Positions 16,761 to 26,228 of a DNA stretch of 64,000 nt are shown one piece after another (within the stretch, counting starts at the first letter, position 1; each line of letters begins with the position of its first letter). Both the position numbers and the translations under genes were made by a program. The notes below the pieces were generated by a model. That model made no database searches, was not told the DNA's origin, and was given only the letters and a program-made list of their open reading frames with translations. The stretch is from CAVPDG01 sp963702535 (GTDB taxonomy: Bacteria; Chloroflexota; Anaerolineae; Anaerolineales; UBA4823). Location of the stretch: positions 496,001 through 560,000 of the forward strand of contig CAVPDG010000004.1 of the NCBI GenBank assembly GCA_963702535.1, in the 5' to 3' direction.

Positions 16761-17945
16761 ATGTCTGATAAGCTCCAATGGGTTCAAGACGAGATCAATA
16801 CGCTGAAAGAAGCCGGGTTGTACAACCGTATCCGCACGCTTGGCTCGCCGCAAGGGGCGTGGCTGGTTGTGGATGGCAAGCGCGTGCTCAATTTTTGTTC
16901 GAATAATTACCTGGGATTGGCAAACCACCCGCGCCTGGTGCAGGCTGCCAAGCAAGCTGTTGACCAGTATGGGGTCGGTCCGGCGGCGGTGCGCAGCATT
17001 GCCGGGACGATGGAGCTGCATGTGCGCCTGGAAGAGAGGATGGCAAAGTTCAAAGGCGTCGAGTCAGCCATTACATTCCAGTCCGGGTTCAACGCCAACC
17101 TGGCTGTCATCCCTGCCCTGGTGAGCAAAACCGATGGGATATTCTCCGACGAGCTGAACCATGCCAGCATCATCGATGGTTGTCGCCTCTCTGGCGCGCA
17201 GATCATCCGCTACGCCCACTGCGATCCGGATGACCTGGAGCGGGTGTTGGCAGCGCAGCGCGCCTCCTTCCCGCGCGCCATCGTGATCACCGATGGCGTC
17301 TTCAGCATGGATGGGGATGTGGCGCCGTTGGATAAAATCTACGCCATCGCCGAAAAGTATGAGGCGATTATGATGGTCGATGACGCTCACGGCGAAGGCG
17401 TCTTGGGGCGCGGTGGTCGCGGCATTGTGGACCACTATAAGCTGCACGGCAAGGTGGACGTGGAAGTGGGCACGTTATCCAAAGCCTTCGGCGTGGTGGG
17501 CGGCGTGGTGGCGGGCAACCCGCTGGTGGTGGAGTGGCTGCGCCAGCGCGGCCGGCCTTTCCTGTTCTCCTCGGCGATGACCGCCCCGGATACGGCAGCT
17601 TGCCTGGCAGCCCTGGATATCCTGGAGGAATCTACCGAGCTGGTGGATAAGCTCTGGGAGAATACGCGCTACTTCAAAGAAGAGATGCGCCACCTGGGCT
17701 TCGACATCGGGCACAGCACGACCCCCATAACGCCGGTTATGCTGGGCGAGGCGCCCCTGGCGCAGCAGTTCAGCCGCGAGCTTTTTGATCAAGGCGTGTT
17801 CGCCATGGCGATCGGCTTCCCAACGGTGCCGCGCGGCAAGGCGCGCATCCGGGTCATGATCTCAGCTGCTCACGCTCGCAGCGACCTGGACAAGGGCTTG
17901 GAAATATTCACTTCGGTCGGGAGAAAATTAGGCGTTATCCATTGA
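16761..17945 (+). CDS. kbl: Glycine C-acetyltransferase (2-amino-3-ketobutyrate CoA ligase)
   Basis: PLP-dependent alpha-oxoamine synthase of 394 residues. It cleaves 2-amino-3-oxobutyrate with CoA to glycine and acetyl-CoA in threonine breakdown, or acts in reverse. The PLP lysine is Lys241 in GTLSKAFG; cofactor contacts include DDAHGEGVLG around Asp207-His210 and SDELNHASIIDG. The N-terminal FCSNNYLGLANHP and YGVGPAAVRSIAGT are diagnostic of the family. The close relative BioF has a similar sequence, but GSPQGAWLVVDGKRVLNFCS and MELHVRLEERMAKF fit Kbl better. No threonine dehydrogenase is adjacent. A hairpin follows the stop. Confidence 0.85.
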   Translation: MSDKLQWVQDEINTLKEAGLYNRIRTLGSPQGAWLVVDGKRVLNFCSNNYLGLANHPRLVQAAKQAVDQYGVGPAAVRSIAGTMELHVRLEERMAKFKGVESAITFQSGFNANLAVIPALVSKTDGIFSDELNHASIIDGCRLSGAQIIRYAHCDPDDLERVLAAQRASFPRAIVITDGVFSMDGDVAPLDKIYAIAEKYEAIMMVDDAHGEGVLGRGGRGIVDHYKLHGKVDVEVGTLSKAFGVVGGVVAGNPLVVEWLRQRGRPFLFSSAMTAPDTAACLAALDILEESTELVDKLWENTRYFKEEMRHLGFDIGHSTTPITPVMLGEAPLAQQFSRELFDQGVFAMAIGFPTVPRGKARIRVMISAAHARSDLDKGLEIFTSVGRKLGVIH

Positions 17946-17960
17946 TGGCTGGCAAATAAT

Positions 17961-17991
17961 CGCCGGGTCGCGTTTGTGAGACGACCCGGCG
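17961..17991. terminator. Hairpin between convergent genes
   Basis: Perfect 10-bp stem CGCCGGGTCG (17961-17970) with CGACCCGGCG (17982-17991) and an 11-base loop. There is no T-run on the plus strand; on the minus strand ATTATTT follows. It may terminate the minus-strand gene at 18036 and, less efficiently, kbl. Confidence 0.5.
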
Positions 17992-18035
17992 GGAGGACAA
18001 AAAGAAGAAAATACAGATTGTTTACTGGCAGTTGG

Positions 18036-18266
18036 TCAGGGCAGCTCCAGGAATGGGTCGTAGGTGGGGTTCGTTCCCGCCCAGATGCAGCTCGGTTTGC
18101 CCATCAGGTTGCACTCGGTGGCGTGCGTGCAGCGGTGACCCAAAACCCTGGGGGGCTGGTCCGGGAGCAGTTCTGGCGGGTAGACAACATCCGCCTGCAT
18201 GCCAACCTCAGTATCCGCATGGTGGCAATAGATGACTTTGATGGTTTCCCAGGATCGAATGATCAT
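18036..18266 (-). CDS. Small Cys-containing protein, 76 aa, unknown
   Basis: ATG at 18266 is preceded by GGAGGCGGCGT on the minus strand, a strong ribosome site, which supports a real gene. The N-terminal part is ordinary (MIIRSWETIKVIYCHHADTE). The C-terminal half has Cys/His pattern HRCTHATECNLMGKPSCIW followed by AGTNPTYDPF, with three closely spaced cysteines and three histidines in all. Metal or Fe-S binding is possible. There is no signal peptide or membrane segment. It stands alone on this strand between kbl and the peptide transporter promoter. I do not recognise the family. Confidence 0.6.
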   Translation of the reverse strand: MIIRSWETIKVIYCHHADTEVGMQADVVYPPELLPDQPPRVLGHRCTHATECNLMGKPSCIWAGTNPTYDPFLELP

Positions 18267-18435
18267 ACGCCGCCTCCGCTGGTAAAATTGCAGTCAGTTA
18301 TTCAAGTATAACGCAGGAGCACGCCCGGGAAATAGTGTCAGTTGTCATGATTAATCCTGATAAATTGCGTCTGAATGGTAGGACAAGCTGCGCGACGCCA
18401 GGACTCAGGTAAGCAATGGAGATTGATGAAACCGA

Positions 18436-18463
18436 TTGACAATTGACTGACGGCGCGTATAAT
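18436..18463 (+). promoter_or_regulatory. Sigma-70 promoter of the peptide ABC transporter
   Basis: TTGACA (18436-18441) and TATAAT (18458-18463) with a 16-base spacer. It lies about 130 bases before ATG 18592, leaving a sizeable 5' leader. I see nothing else between 18267 and 18435. Confidence 0.85.
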
Positions 18464-18591
18464 GTTTTGAATTCCGGCTGGAGAAATCGGACAGCCGGAT
18501 AGAAGGAGGTGCTCGACAGAAGAAAAGCGTTTAGACTCTTGTAAGCTCGCCAAAGGAAAGTCGATTTCAAACCATAGGAATGGAGGAGAAA

Positions 18592-20355
18592 ATGAAACAC
18601 AAATCGTTTTACGTCCTAGCAGCAGTCGTACTGCTGCTCAGCATGGTGTTGGGCGCTTGCGCTCAACAGCCAACACCCCACCGAGGCGCCGCCCGTGGTC
18701 ACCGAGGCTGCTGCGCCGACCGAGGTGCCGCCGACCGAAGCGCCACCTCCCACCGAGGTGCCCGCTACAGAAGCCCCCACCGCCGCGCCCCCTGAGAAGA
18801 ACACGATCATCATCGGCACCACAGACACGATCGCCAGTCTCGATCCTGCGGACGCTTATGCTGTCCATGACTGGGAGTTGATCAAGAACACGGGCGAGGG
18901 GTTGCTCAAATGGAAACCCGGCACCACCGAGCTGCAGCCGGGTCTGGCGGTTGACTTCCCTGAAATATCGGAGGATGGTCTGACCTACACGTTCAAACTG
19001 CGCCCCGGCATTAAATTTGCCGACGGCCTGGACCTGACTGCCTCCTTATACGCCAGCCAGCTCAACCGCTTGCTGACCATCGGGCCAACCTGCCCGAACA
19101 ACGTCGCCGGCGCGCTGGCTACCCCGTATGTAGAGAGCATCACTGCTCCCGATGAGGAGACAGTCGTCATCCAGCTCAAGAGCGCGGTTGGCTTCTTTAG
19201 CCAGATTCTTGCCGGCGCGCCCTACGTGCCCTCTCATCCGGATATCTTCAAAGCCGATGAGTGCGTGCTCTTCCCTGAGGCTCCCATCTATGGCGTTGGG
19301 CCATGGTTTATCAGCCAGTATACGCAGGGAGAGCAGGTTGTGCTCGAACCGAATCCCAACTACAATGGTGAGCTAACCCCCCAGGTTGATCAGATCATCG
19401 TCAAGTACTTCAGAGATCCGCAGACCCTGTCCCTTGCCGTGCAGAACGGTGAGGTCGATATCGCCTGGCGCTTCCTGGGACCTGAGCTGGTCGGCCAGTT
19501 AGAGGGTATCCCGGATCTGGCAGTCAAGACGATCGATTCTGGTCCGATCCGCTACCTGATCATCAACCACACCATGGCGCCCATGGATGATCCCAACGTC
19601 AGAAGTCGGCAGTCGCGGCAGCCATCGACCGCGATGAGATTTCCGACGTGGTATACAACGGTAAGGCTACGCCCTTGTACTCGCAGGTGCCACCAGGTTT
19701 CCTGGGTGCAACCGAGGCCTTCGATACCCTGTACCAGTCACCGAATATCGACCTGGCGAATGAATACCTGGCGAAATCCGGTTACACTGCTGAGAATCCG
19801 CTCACGCTCGATCTCTGGTACCCGCCCGAGCACTACGGCGCAGAGACCGCAGCCTGGATGGAGCTGATCAAGAAGCAGCTTGAAGCTACGGGAGCGATGA
19901 AAGTCAATCTTCAGGCGCAGGAGTGGAGTACCTATATCACTGCCCTGACCGGTGGCGAGTCCTACCCGGCTGGCGTGCTTGGCTGGTTCTTCGACTATCC
20001 AAATTCATCGAATTACCTGGATCCCTTCGTGTTTAACCGGGGTATGGGCACCAACGTAGCCCTCCCGAAAGAAGGGAGCACAACCGGCGAGCCGATCAAC
20101 GATCAAGCGCAGCAGCTGGTTGATCTGTTGGTGCAGGCTGGCGTTGAGACCGATGTGGATAAGCGCGCTGAGCTTTACCAACAGGCACAGGATATTTATG
20201 CTGACATGGTAGTGACGCTGCCCCTGTTCATCATCGCAGAGCACATCACTTACCGGCCTGGCATCGCAGGCTCTGATCAGTATGCTTCACCCGAGACGTT
20301 GAACATCGGTCCCACGATCGAGTTCAACTACGCTTTGCTAACCAAGAGCCAATAA
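18592..20355 (+). CDS. Oligopeptide ABC transporter substrate-binding lipoprotein, two frameshifts
   Basis: Extracellular solute-binding protein of family 5 (DppA/OppA type), tethered as a lipoprotein: signal peptide and LGAC lipobox from ATG 18592 (TGGAGGAG upstream), then a Thr/Glu/Pro/Ala linker. The binding domain begins near 18795 (NTIIIGTTDTIASLDPADAY) and has DGLTYTFKLRPGIKFADG, typical of SBP_bac_5, and ends with TLPLFIIAEHITYRPGIAG. Frame changes occur near 18680 (CCCC before ACCGAGG) and near 19600, where NVR in one frame continues as KSAVAAAIDRDEISDVVYNG in another. The reconstructed length is about 588 residues. It heads a five-gene transporter operon and is followed by a terminator-like hairpin. 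Confidence 0.86.
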
Positions 20356-20374
20356 CCTAAATCAACGACCTAAA

Positions 20375-20397
20375 TGGGGCGGGTTCTACCCGCCCCA
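20375..20397 (+). terminator. Strong intercistronic hairpin
   Basis: TGGGGCGGG (20375-20383) pairs perfectly with CCCGCCCCA (20389-20397) around a five-base loop; TCATTTCTTT follows. It sits between the binding-protein gene and the permeases, where a partial terminator or mRNA-stabilising stem commonly keeps binding protein in excess. Confidence 0.7.
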
Positions 20398-20417
20398 TCA
20401 TTTCTTTACCGATCCCA

Positions 20418-21515
20418 ATGAAGCCTCTGGTTCTAATCCTCCTCCTCATCGGAATCCCCTCTCTTATTGGAATTATTTACATTTTTATCCGCGGCTCAAC
20501 CGGGTTACGCCGTTACACGCTGACCCGCATTGGGCTAACCCTGCCGATGGTGCTGATCCTGGCGACCATGGTCTTCATAATCCTGCGGGTTTTGCCAGGC
20601 GATCCGGTATCGTCAGCCCTCGGTCCCAAAGGGACGCCGGAGATGATTGAACGGGTCCGGGGTCAGCTTGGTCTGAATGACCCCCTGATCGTGCAATATG
20701 GGCGTTTCCTGGGGGGCATGGTCACATTGAATTTCGGGAATTCACTGGTTGGAGGCCACCGCCCGGTCATCGATGAGATGAGCGAGCGCTTCCCAGCCAC
20801 CCTGGAGCTGGTGATCCCCGCCGCAGCCCTGGCGTTGTTCATCGGAATTTATGCAGGCGCGCTGGCTGCCTCGCGCCGCAAGAAAACGGCGGATTACAGC
20901 CTGCGCATTTATTCGGTGGTCATCTATTCCTTGCCGGTTTTCTGGCTGGGTCTGATGCTCCAGCTTGTTTTTGGGGTGTATCTCAACTGGCTTCCGATCT
21001 CAGGCAGAATCGACCCGATCATCGCGACAACTTTGACCCGTAACACGAACCTGTACATCATCGATTCGATCCTCACAGGAAACTGGCCGGCGTTGATTTC
21101 CTGCCTGCGCCACCTGGTGCTGCCGGTGCTGACCCTGGGCTTGATCCTTTCGGGGGTGTTTGTGCGCCTGACCCGTATCAATGTCATCGAGACCGCCCAG
21201 GCAGACTATATTTCCGCGGCACGGGCGCGCGGCATCCGTGAGCAAGTCTTGATTTACGGGCATTCCCTGAAAAACGCCATGATTCCCGTCATCACCCTGA
21301 TCGGGCTGCAGGTTGCGATTTTACTGGCGGGCGCTGTGCTCACCGAGACGGTCTTTTCCTGGCCTGGCATGGGGAGTTATCTGGTAGAGCGCATTTCGTC
21401 AAGAGATTACACCGCGGTTCAGAGCGTGATTGCCATGTTTGCATTGTTCGTGGCGCTGATCAGCCTGGGCGTGGATATCATTTATTCCCTCGTCGATCCG
21501 AGGGTGAGGTATTGA
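20418..21515 (+). CDS. Peptide ABC transporter permease, DppB type
   Basis: First inner-membrane permease of the dipeptide/oligopeptide importer, 365 residues. It has an N-terminal helix, a second helix with TRIGLTLPMVLILATMVFII, then the DppB-type extracytoplasmic segment VLPGDPVSSALG, PEMIERVRGQLGLNDPLIVQYG, and the C-terminal BPD_transp_1 region. The EAA loop is seen as IETAQADYISAARARGIRE, which docks the ATPases. An extra N-terminal helix (MKPLVLILLLIGIPSLIGII) precedes the usual first segment. It is three bases from the second permease. Confidence 0.88.
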   Translation: MKPLVLILLLIGIPSLIGIIYIFIRGSTGLRRYTLTRIGLTLPMVLILATMVFIILRVLPGDPVSSALGPKGTPEMIERVRGQLGLNDPLIVQYGRFLGGMVTLNFGNSLVGGHRPVIDEMSERFPATLELVIPAAALALFIGIYAGALAASRRKKTADYSLRIYSVVIYSLPVFWLGLMLQLVFGVYLNWLPISGRIDPIIATTLTRNTNLYIIDSILTGNWPALISCLRHLVLPVLTLGLILSGVFVRLTRINVIETAQADYISAARARGIREQVLIYGHSLKNAMIPVITLIGLQVAILLAGAVLTETVFSWPGMGSYLVERISSRDYTAVQSVIAMFALFVALISLGVDIIYSLVDPRVRY

Positions 21516-21518
21516 TCT

Positions 21519-22803
21519 GTGGCAGTTATCGATAAAGAAGTCCCAGGTCCGGCGCCTGAGCCGGAAGAGTGGCAGGTCGAGCTCGAGCGCGTTGGCTTCG
21601 TCAGGCGGATCTTAAACGCGCGCCGCTGGTATGGCGCTGACTGGTGGTTTGTGGCTATCTCCAGCGTCATGGTCGTCATCTTCATCGCCATGGCGTTGTT
21701 CCCCAGTTTGTTTGCGCCGTACAAACCGGATCAAATTGTCGGAGCGCCGTTGCTGGCGCCGGGGGAAACCCCACCGACAACCGTGTTGATCGTAAAGGTG
21801 GATTCACCGATCAATAGCCTGAAAGACCTGGCTGTTGCGAGTGGGTCGCCGCGACCGAGTGTGGCTGTGGTTCAAGGAGTACCCAGCGCAGTTGTCCTGA
21901 ACGAAGAAGCCCAAAAGATCGATGATCAAATTAAAAACGAGCCTGAAGGATTGCGCCTCAGGCCGCGCATCGACCGTTATGTCACCCTGGAGGAAGCCTT
22001 GCAGGGGGTGGCGGATGGGACAGATGTGGCGGCAGTGGTCCAGTCTGATGAGTTCGAGGCTGTAGCTGCGCAGTTCCCAACCCTGAGGGAGGGAGATAGC
22101 ATTATCGCAGTGGTGGCGAGCTCGGGGGGTTATTTGATGGGCACCAACCAGCTCGGACAGGATGTCTACAGCCGGTTGATCTACGGGACACGCGTTGCCT
22201 TGTTGATCGGTTTTACATCATCGATCGCCGCGCTGGTTATAGGAATTCCGCTTGGGCTTTTTGCCGGTCACACGGGAGGCAGGGTCGATCGCGGCCTCAG
22301 CCTGTTGATGGATAGCATGTATGCCTTCCCGGGTTTGATCCTGGCGATCGCCATCACCGCTGTCCTGGGTCCCAGCATCTTCAATGTGATCATTGCCATT
22401 GCTGTGTTATATATCCCAACTTATTACCGTATTGTGCGCGGCCAGACCGATGTCTGTTAAGGAAGAAGTTTATATCGAGGCCTCGCGCAGTATCGGAGCG
22501 CGCACACGGGAGATCCTCTGGCGCTATATCTTCCCCAATGTCATCCCGTCGGTGGCGATCATCTTCTCGGTGAGCGTGGCGGATGCCATCCTGACCGGTG
22601 CTGGGCTGTCGTTCTTGGGTCTTGGTTTGCCTCCCACCATCGCCGATTGGGGGATCGACCTGGCGCGCGGCCAGCGTTTCATCCAGACCGCCTGGTGGCT
22701 GATCACCTTCCCGGGCTTGGCGATCCTGTTGATCGTGCTGGCATTCACCATGATGGGAGAGGGCTTGATGGAGATCTTCAACCCCAAGCTGCGAGACCGC
22801 TGA
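21519..22803 (+). CDS. Peptide ABC transporter permease, DppC type, with inserted extracytoplasmic domain; one frameshift
   Basis: Second permease of the importer, about 428 residues against roughly 300 for DppC. After the first helix (residues about 43-66) the usual short linker to MGTNQLGQDVYSRL is replaced by about 120 extra residues (84-203, bases 21768-22128). This insert reads like a small type-2 solute-binding fold: DSPINSLKDLAV, PSVAVVQGVPSAVVLNEEAQ, YVTLEEALQGVADGTDVAAVV. The rest is typical, with the EAA loop EEVYIEASRSIGARTREILW and C-terminal AWWLITFPGLAIL. The frame changes at about 22451 (RGQT in one frame, MSVKEEVYIE in the next), consistent with one surplus base. Confidence 0.85.
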
Positions 22804-23827
22804 TGCCAGAAATATTATTTATTCAATCCGAAACATGACTGTCGAGTACCGCACGCGCGCCGGCAACTTGAAAGCGGTGGATAACGTCTCGCTGGACATC
22901 CGCCGGGGTGAGATCCTGGGCTTGGTCGGAGAATCTGGCTGCGGAAAATCGACGCTGGGTAAGGCGTTGATGCGCCTGCACACCGGACCGGCGGTGATCA
23001 CCGCCGGTGAGCTGTGGTTCGATGGGCGCAACCTGTTGACGCTATCGGACCGCGAGATGCGCGAGCTGCGCGGCGCTGAGATCGGCATGGTTTTCCAGGA
23101 TCCGATGACCTCGCTCAACCCGGTGCAGCGCATCATCGAACACCTGACCGAGACGATCCAGACGCACGAGCCGGAGGTAACCGATAAAGAAGCGCGCCTC
23201 CGCTCGGAGGAGCTGGTAGAGCGATTGGGCATCCGCCGCGAGCGCCTGGACGATTATCCGCACCAGATGTCGGGGGGGATGCGCCAGCGGGTGATGATCT
23301 CCCTGGCGCTGGCATTGCGCGCCAAGCTGGTGATCGCCGACGAGCCGACCACCTCACTCGACGTGATCGTCGAAGCCAAGTTTCTGGACCTGCTCAAGGA
23401 GCTGCAGAAAGAGTTCGGTCTGACCATCCTGCTCATCACCCACAATATCGGCGTGGTCGCCGAAGTCGCCGACCGTGTGGCGGTGATGTATGCGGCGAAG
23501 ATGATCGAGGTGGGCGATGTGGAGGACGTTTTTGCAGATCCCAAGCACCCCTACACTCAGGGACTGTTGCGCTCGGTGCCCAATATCGAGCTGGATGGGG
23601 CGGAGCTTTATAAGATGGAAGGTGCGCCTCCCAACCTTCTGCACCCGCCGAAGGGTTGCCGCTTCCATCCCCGCTGTCCTTACGTTATGGATATCTGCCG
23701 GACTGAAGAACCGGGCATGGAGCCCGTCCACGAAATCGCAGATCGCCGCCTGCTGGCTGTATCAAAAAACCGCAGCAGCTCAGGTAAACCAACATGCCTG
23801 AACCAACACAGACCATCATCGATGTAG
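22803..23827 (+). CDS. Peptide ABC transporter ATPase, DppD type, one frameshift
   Basis: ATP-binding subunit of the importer. Walker A is GESGCGKST, the signature motif is QMSGGMRQRV, Walker B is KLVIADEPTTSLDV and the H-loop is LLITHNIG. The C-terminal oligopeptide-transporter segment has GCRFHPRCPYVMDIC. The natural start is ATG 22803, overlapping the permease stop, giving MPEILFIQSE; one A must be restored in GAAACATG at about 22829 to join it to MTVEYRTRAGNLKAVDN. Starting at 22835 would lose the first beta-strand. It overlaps the next ATPase gene by 34 bases. Confidence 0.87.
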
Positions 23828-24852
23828 CTCCAAAAACCGGCTCGCCTGCCGCGCAGGAGTTGGTAAGAGTGGAGAACCTGCGCAAACATTTCCCGGTATC
23901 GGCGGGCTTTCTTGCCAACCTGCTCAACCGGGGACACATCCCCAGCGTGAAGGCAGTCGATGGGGTGAGTTTCTCCATCTATCGGGGCGAGGTATTTGGC
24001 TTGGCAGGCGAGAGCGGCTCCGGAAAATCCACCGTCGGGCGCCTGGTGCTGCGCTTGCTGGAGCCAACGGATGGCAAGGTGATCTTCGACGGGATTGACC
24101 TTGGCAGCCTCTCAGGAGAAGAAATGCGTTGCATGCGCTCGCGCATGCAGATCGTTTTCCAGGATCCGCTGGCATCGCTCAACCCGAGGATGACCATCGG
24201 TCAGGCAATCGAGCACCCGGCGAACATCCACCTGACGGATCTCAGCGCAGATCAACAGCGCCAGCGTGTGCTGGATATCCTGAGGGCAGTGGGCATGAAC
24301 CCGCCAGAGGCATTTTACGACCTCTTCCCGCACCAGATCTCCGGCGGGCAGCGCCAGCGGGTGGTGCTGGCGCGCGCCCTGGTAACTCACCCCGAGCTGA
24401 TTGTCGCCGATGAGCCCATCGCCATGGCGGACGTCTCCGTGCGGGCGCTCCTGCTCGATCTTATGATGCGGCTTAAGAAAGAGTTCGACCTTACCTACCT
24501 GTTCATCACCCACGACCTGGCAACCGCCAAGTACGTTTGCGACCGGATCGCGATCATGTATCTCGGCAAGTTTTGCGAAGTCGGACCGCTCAAAGACGTT
24601 TATGAGAATTCCGGTCACCCGTATACGCGTGCGTTGCTGGAAGCAGTGCCTGTCCCCGACCCCAAGCACCGCCGGACCGAGCCGATGCCCAAGGGTGAAA
24701 TTCCCAGCGCCATCAATCCCCCTTCCGGCTGCCGTTTCCACCCACGCTGCGCGATAGCCCGTGAGAATTGTTCGGTCGAAGAGCCGCCTTTGCGTGAGCT
24801 GCGCCCAGGGCACTCGATAGCCTGCCACTACGCAGAGGAATTGTTGAAATAG
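23794..24852 (+). CDS. Peptide ABC transporter ATPase, DppF type
   Basis: Second ATP-binding subunit, 352 residues, intact. Motifs: Walker A GESGSGKST, Q-loop in QIVFQDPLASLNPRM, signature QISGGQRQRV, Walker B ELIVADEPIAMADVS and H-loop LFITHDLA. The Walker B tail reads PIAMADVS rather than PTSALDVS, a conservative change. The C-terminal oligo_HPY-type segment has GCRFHPRCAIARENC. An insertion after the first strand (SAGFLANLLNRGHIPSVKAVDG) is typical of DppF/OppF. It closes the five-gene transporter operon; DppD and DppF form the heterodimeric motor. Confidence 0.9.
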   Translation: MPEPTQTIIDVAPKTGSPAAQELVRVENLRKHFPVSAGFLANLLNRGHIPSVKAVDGVSFSIYRGEVFGLAGESGSGKSTVGRLVLRLLEPTDGKVIFDGIDLGSLSGEEMRCMRSRMQIVFQDPLASLNPRMTIGQAIEHPANIHLTDLSADQQRQRVLDILRAVGMNPPEAFYDLFPHQISGGQRQRVVLARALVTHPELIVADEPIAMADVSVRALLLDLMMRLKKEFDLTYLFITHDLATAKYVCDRIAIMYLGKFCEVGPLKDVYENSGHPYTRALLEAVPVPDPKHRRTEPMPKGEIPSAINPPSGCRFHPRCAIARENCSVEEPPLRELRPGHSIACHYAEELLK

Positions 24853-24966
24853 GCAGGCGTGACTGTCTATGAAGTGACCTTAGCCCGAAGATTGGGGCAG
24901 TTTGCCATTATTTCGGTAATTCAAAGCCCGGACCGTGAAAACCCAGCCGGCAGTGCATCCCCCAGC

Positions 24967-26228
24967 GTGAGAAAGAAATCCGCCTGAACAATTGGCTGTT
25001 GCCGGTGTTTTCCGGGATTTTTGCCCTTCTCTACGCTATTACCGGATACCGGGGCTGGCTGGTGTTTTTTACCGGGATCAGCCTCGCCTGGCTGCTGGCT
25101 TTAGCGTGGGTGCTGGTTCTGGCTCGCAAGCTCTACATTAAGCCGTGAGCTCCACCTGGCTTGGGCAACCGTGGGCGAGACGCTGCACGAAACGCTCAAG
25201 GTCGTCAATTCCAGCTTTTTGCCAGCGGTATGGGTGGAGCTGACGGATGCCTCGGAAACCCTGGCGACCCCCTTGCGGCTCGTAGCTGAGGTGGAGGCGC
25301 ACGCTTCCTGGACCCGTCACCCGGTACATATCTGCCGGCGGAGAGGCCTTTACACCCTGGGTCCCACCCGCTTGCGCAGCGGCGATCCCTTTGGTATCTT
25401 TACTTTGACCATCCATGACCGCCATGCGAGCACCATCCTGGTCACGCCGCCGCTGCTGCCGTTGCGCGGGTTGAAGGTCGCGCCGGGAGGCTGGGCGGCG
25501 ACCAGCGCCGCAGGCGCGGCGGATTGGGGCGAGACATCAGCGAGGCGGGTTTGCGCCAGTATGTCCCGGGCGATAGCCTGCGGCGCATCCACTGGCTTGC
25601 CACCGCCCGCCAGGATGAATTGATGGTGCGCCAGCTTAAATCGTCTGCTTCCGATGATTGGTGGATTTTTTTAGATCTGGAAGCTGGCGTCCAAGCGGGA
25701 TCGGGTCAGGATTCTACCCTCGAGCTCACGGTGGTATTGGCAGCTTCTCTGGCTGCGCGGGCGCTACGAGAAAGGCGGCGTGTGGGTCTCGTCCTTGCCG
25801 GACCCAGCCTGGTCAGGCTCGAGCCGCGAGCAGATCCACTCTACCGCACACAGCTCCTGCGCTGCCTGTCCGTGGCAGAGATGGGCAATGTTTCCCTGGC
25901 TGACCTGCTCGCCTTTGGGCGCCCGGCGCAACCCTCGACTCTGATCTTCATCACACCCTCGCCCGAGATTGCCTGGCTGGCAAGGGCGCTGAAGCCTCGC
26001 CGAGGGGATAACCTCTTCGCAGTGTTAGTCGATCCGCGTGAATTCGGCGGGGAGGCAGACCAGGGAACGCTGCTGGCAAAGCTCTCGAACAACGGCGTAC
26101 CTTTCTCGCGCATGCCTCGCTCGTTATTGGTGGAAGCTTATGCTCCTGTGCGTGGCATTCACCGCGGGTCTCAGCGGGATGGTCGCAAGCAGGCGCACGA
26201 TCGATCCTGGAAGAAGAGTCCAAATTGA
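24967..26228 (+). CDS. DUF58 domain protein, multiple frameshifts
   Basis: Membrane-anchored DUF58 protein. Two N-terminal helices (NWLLPVFSGIFALLYAIT, then WLLALAWVLVLARKLYI) precede the usual beta-rich part (GETLHETLKVVNSSFLPAVW) and the DUF58 signature (AGLRQYVPGDSLRRIHWLAT), then a vWA-like half. At least two indels split it: an extra C near 25144 and a shift near 25530. The start is not clean: GTG 24967 fits if an A is restored in AAAGAAA. DUF58 proteins are regularly encoded with MoxR ATPases and transglutaminase-like membrane proteins, as here. Their molecular role is still unclear. Confidence 0.75.

Noticed and set aside
17961..17991. Rho-independent terminator of kbl
   Set aside because: The stem is strong but no T-run follows on the plus strand, so I list it only as a hairpin of uncertain direction.
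22440..22460. Programmed frameshift in the permease gene
   Set aside because: No slippery heptamer, and similar single-base breaks occur throughout the window, so an indel error is simpler.
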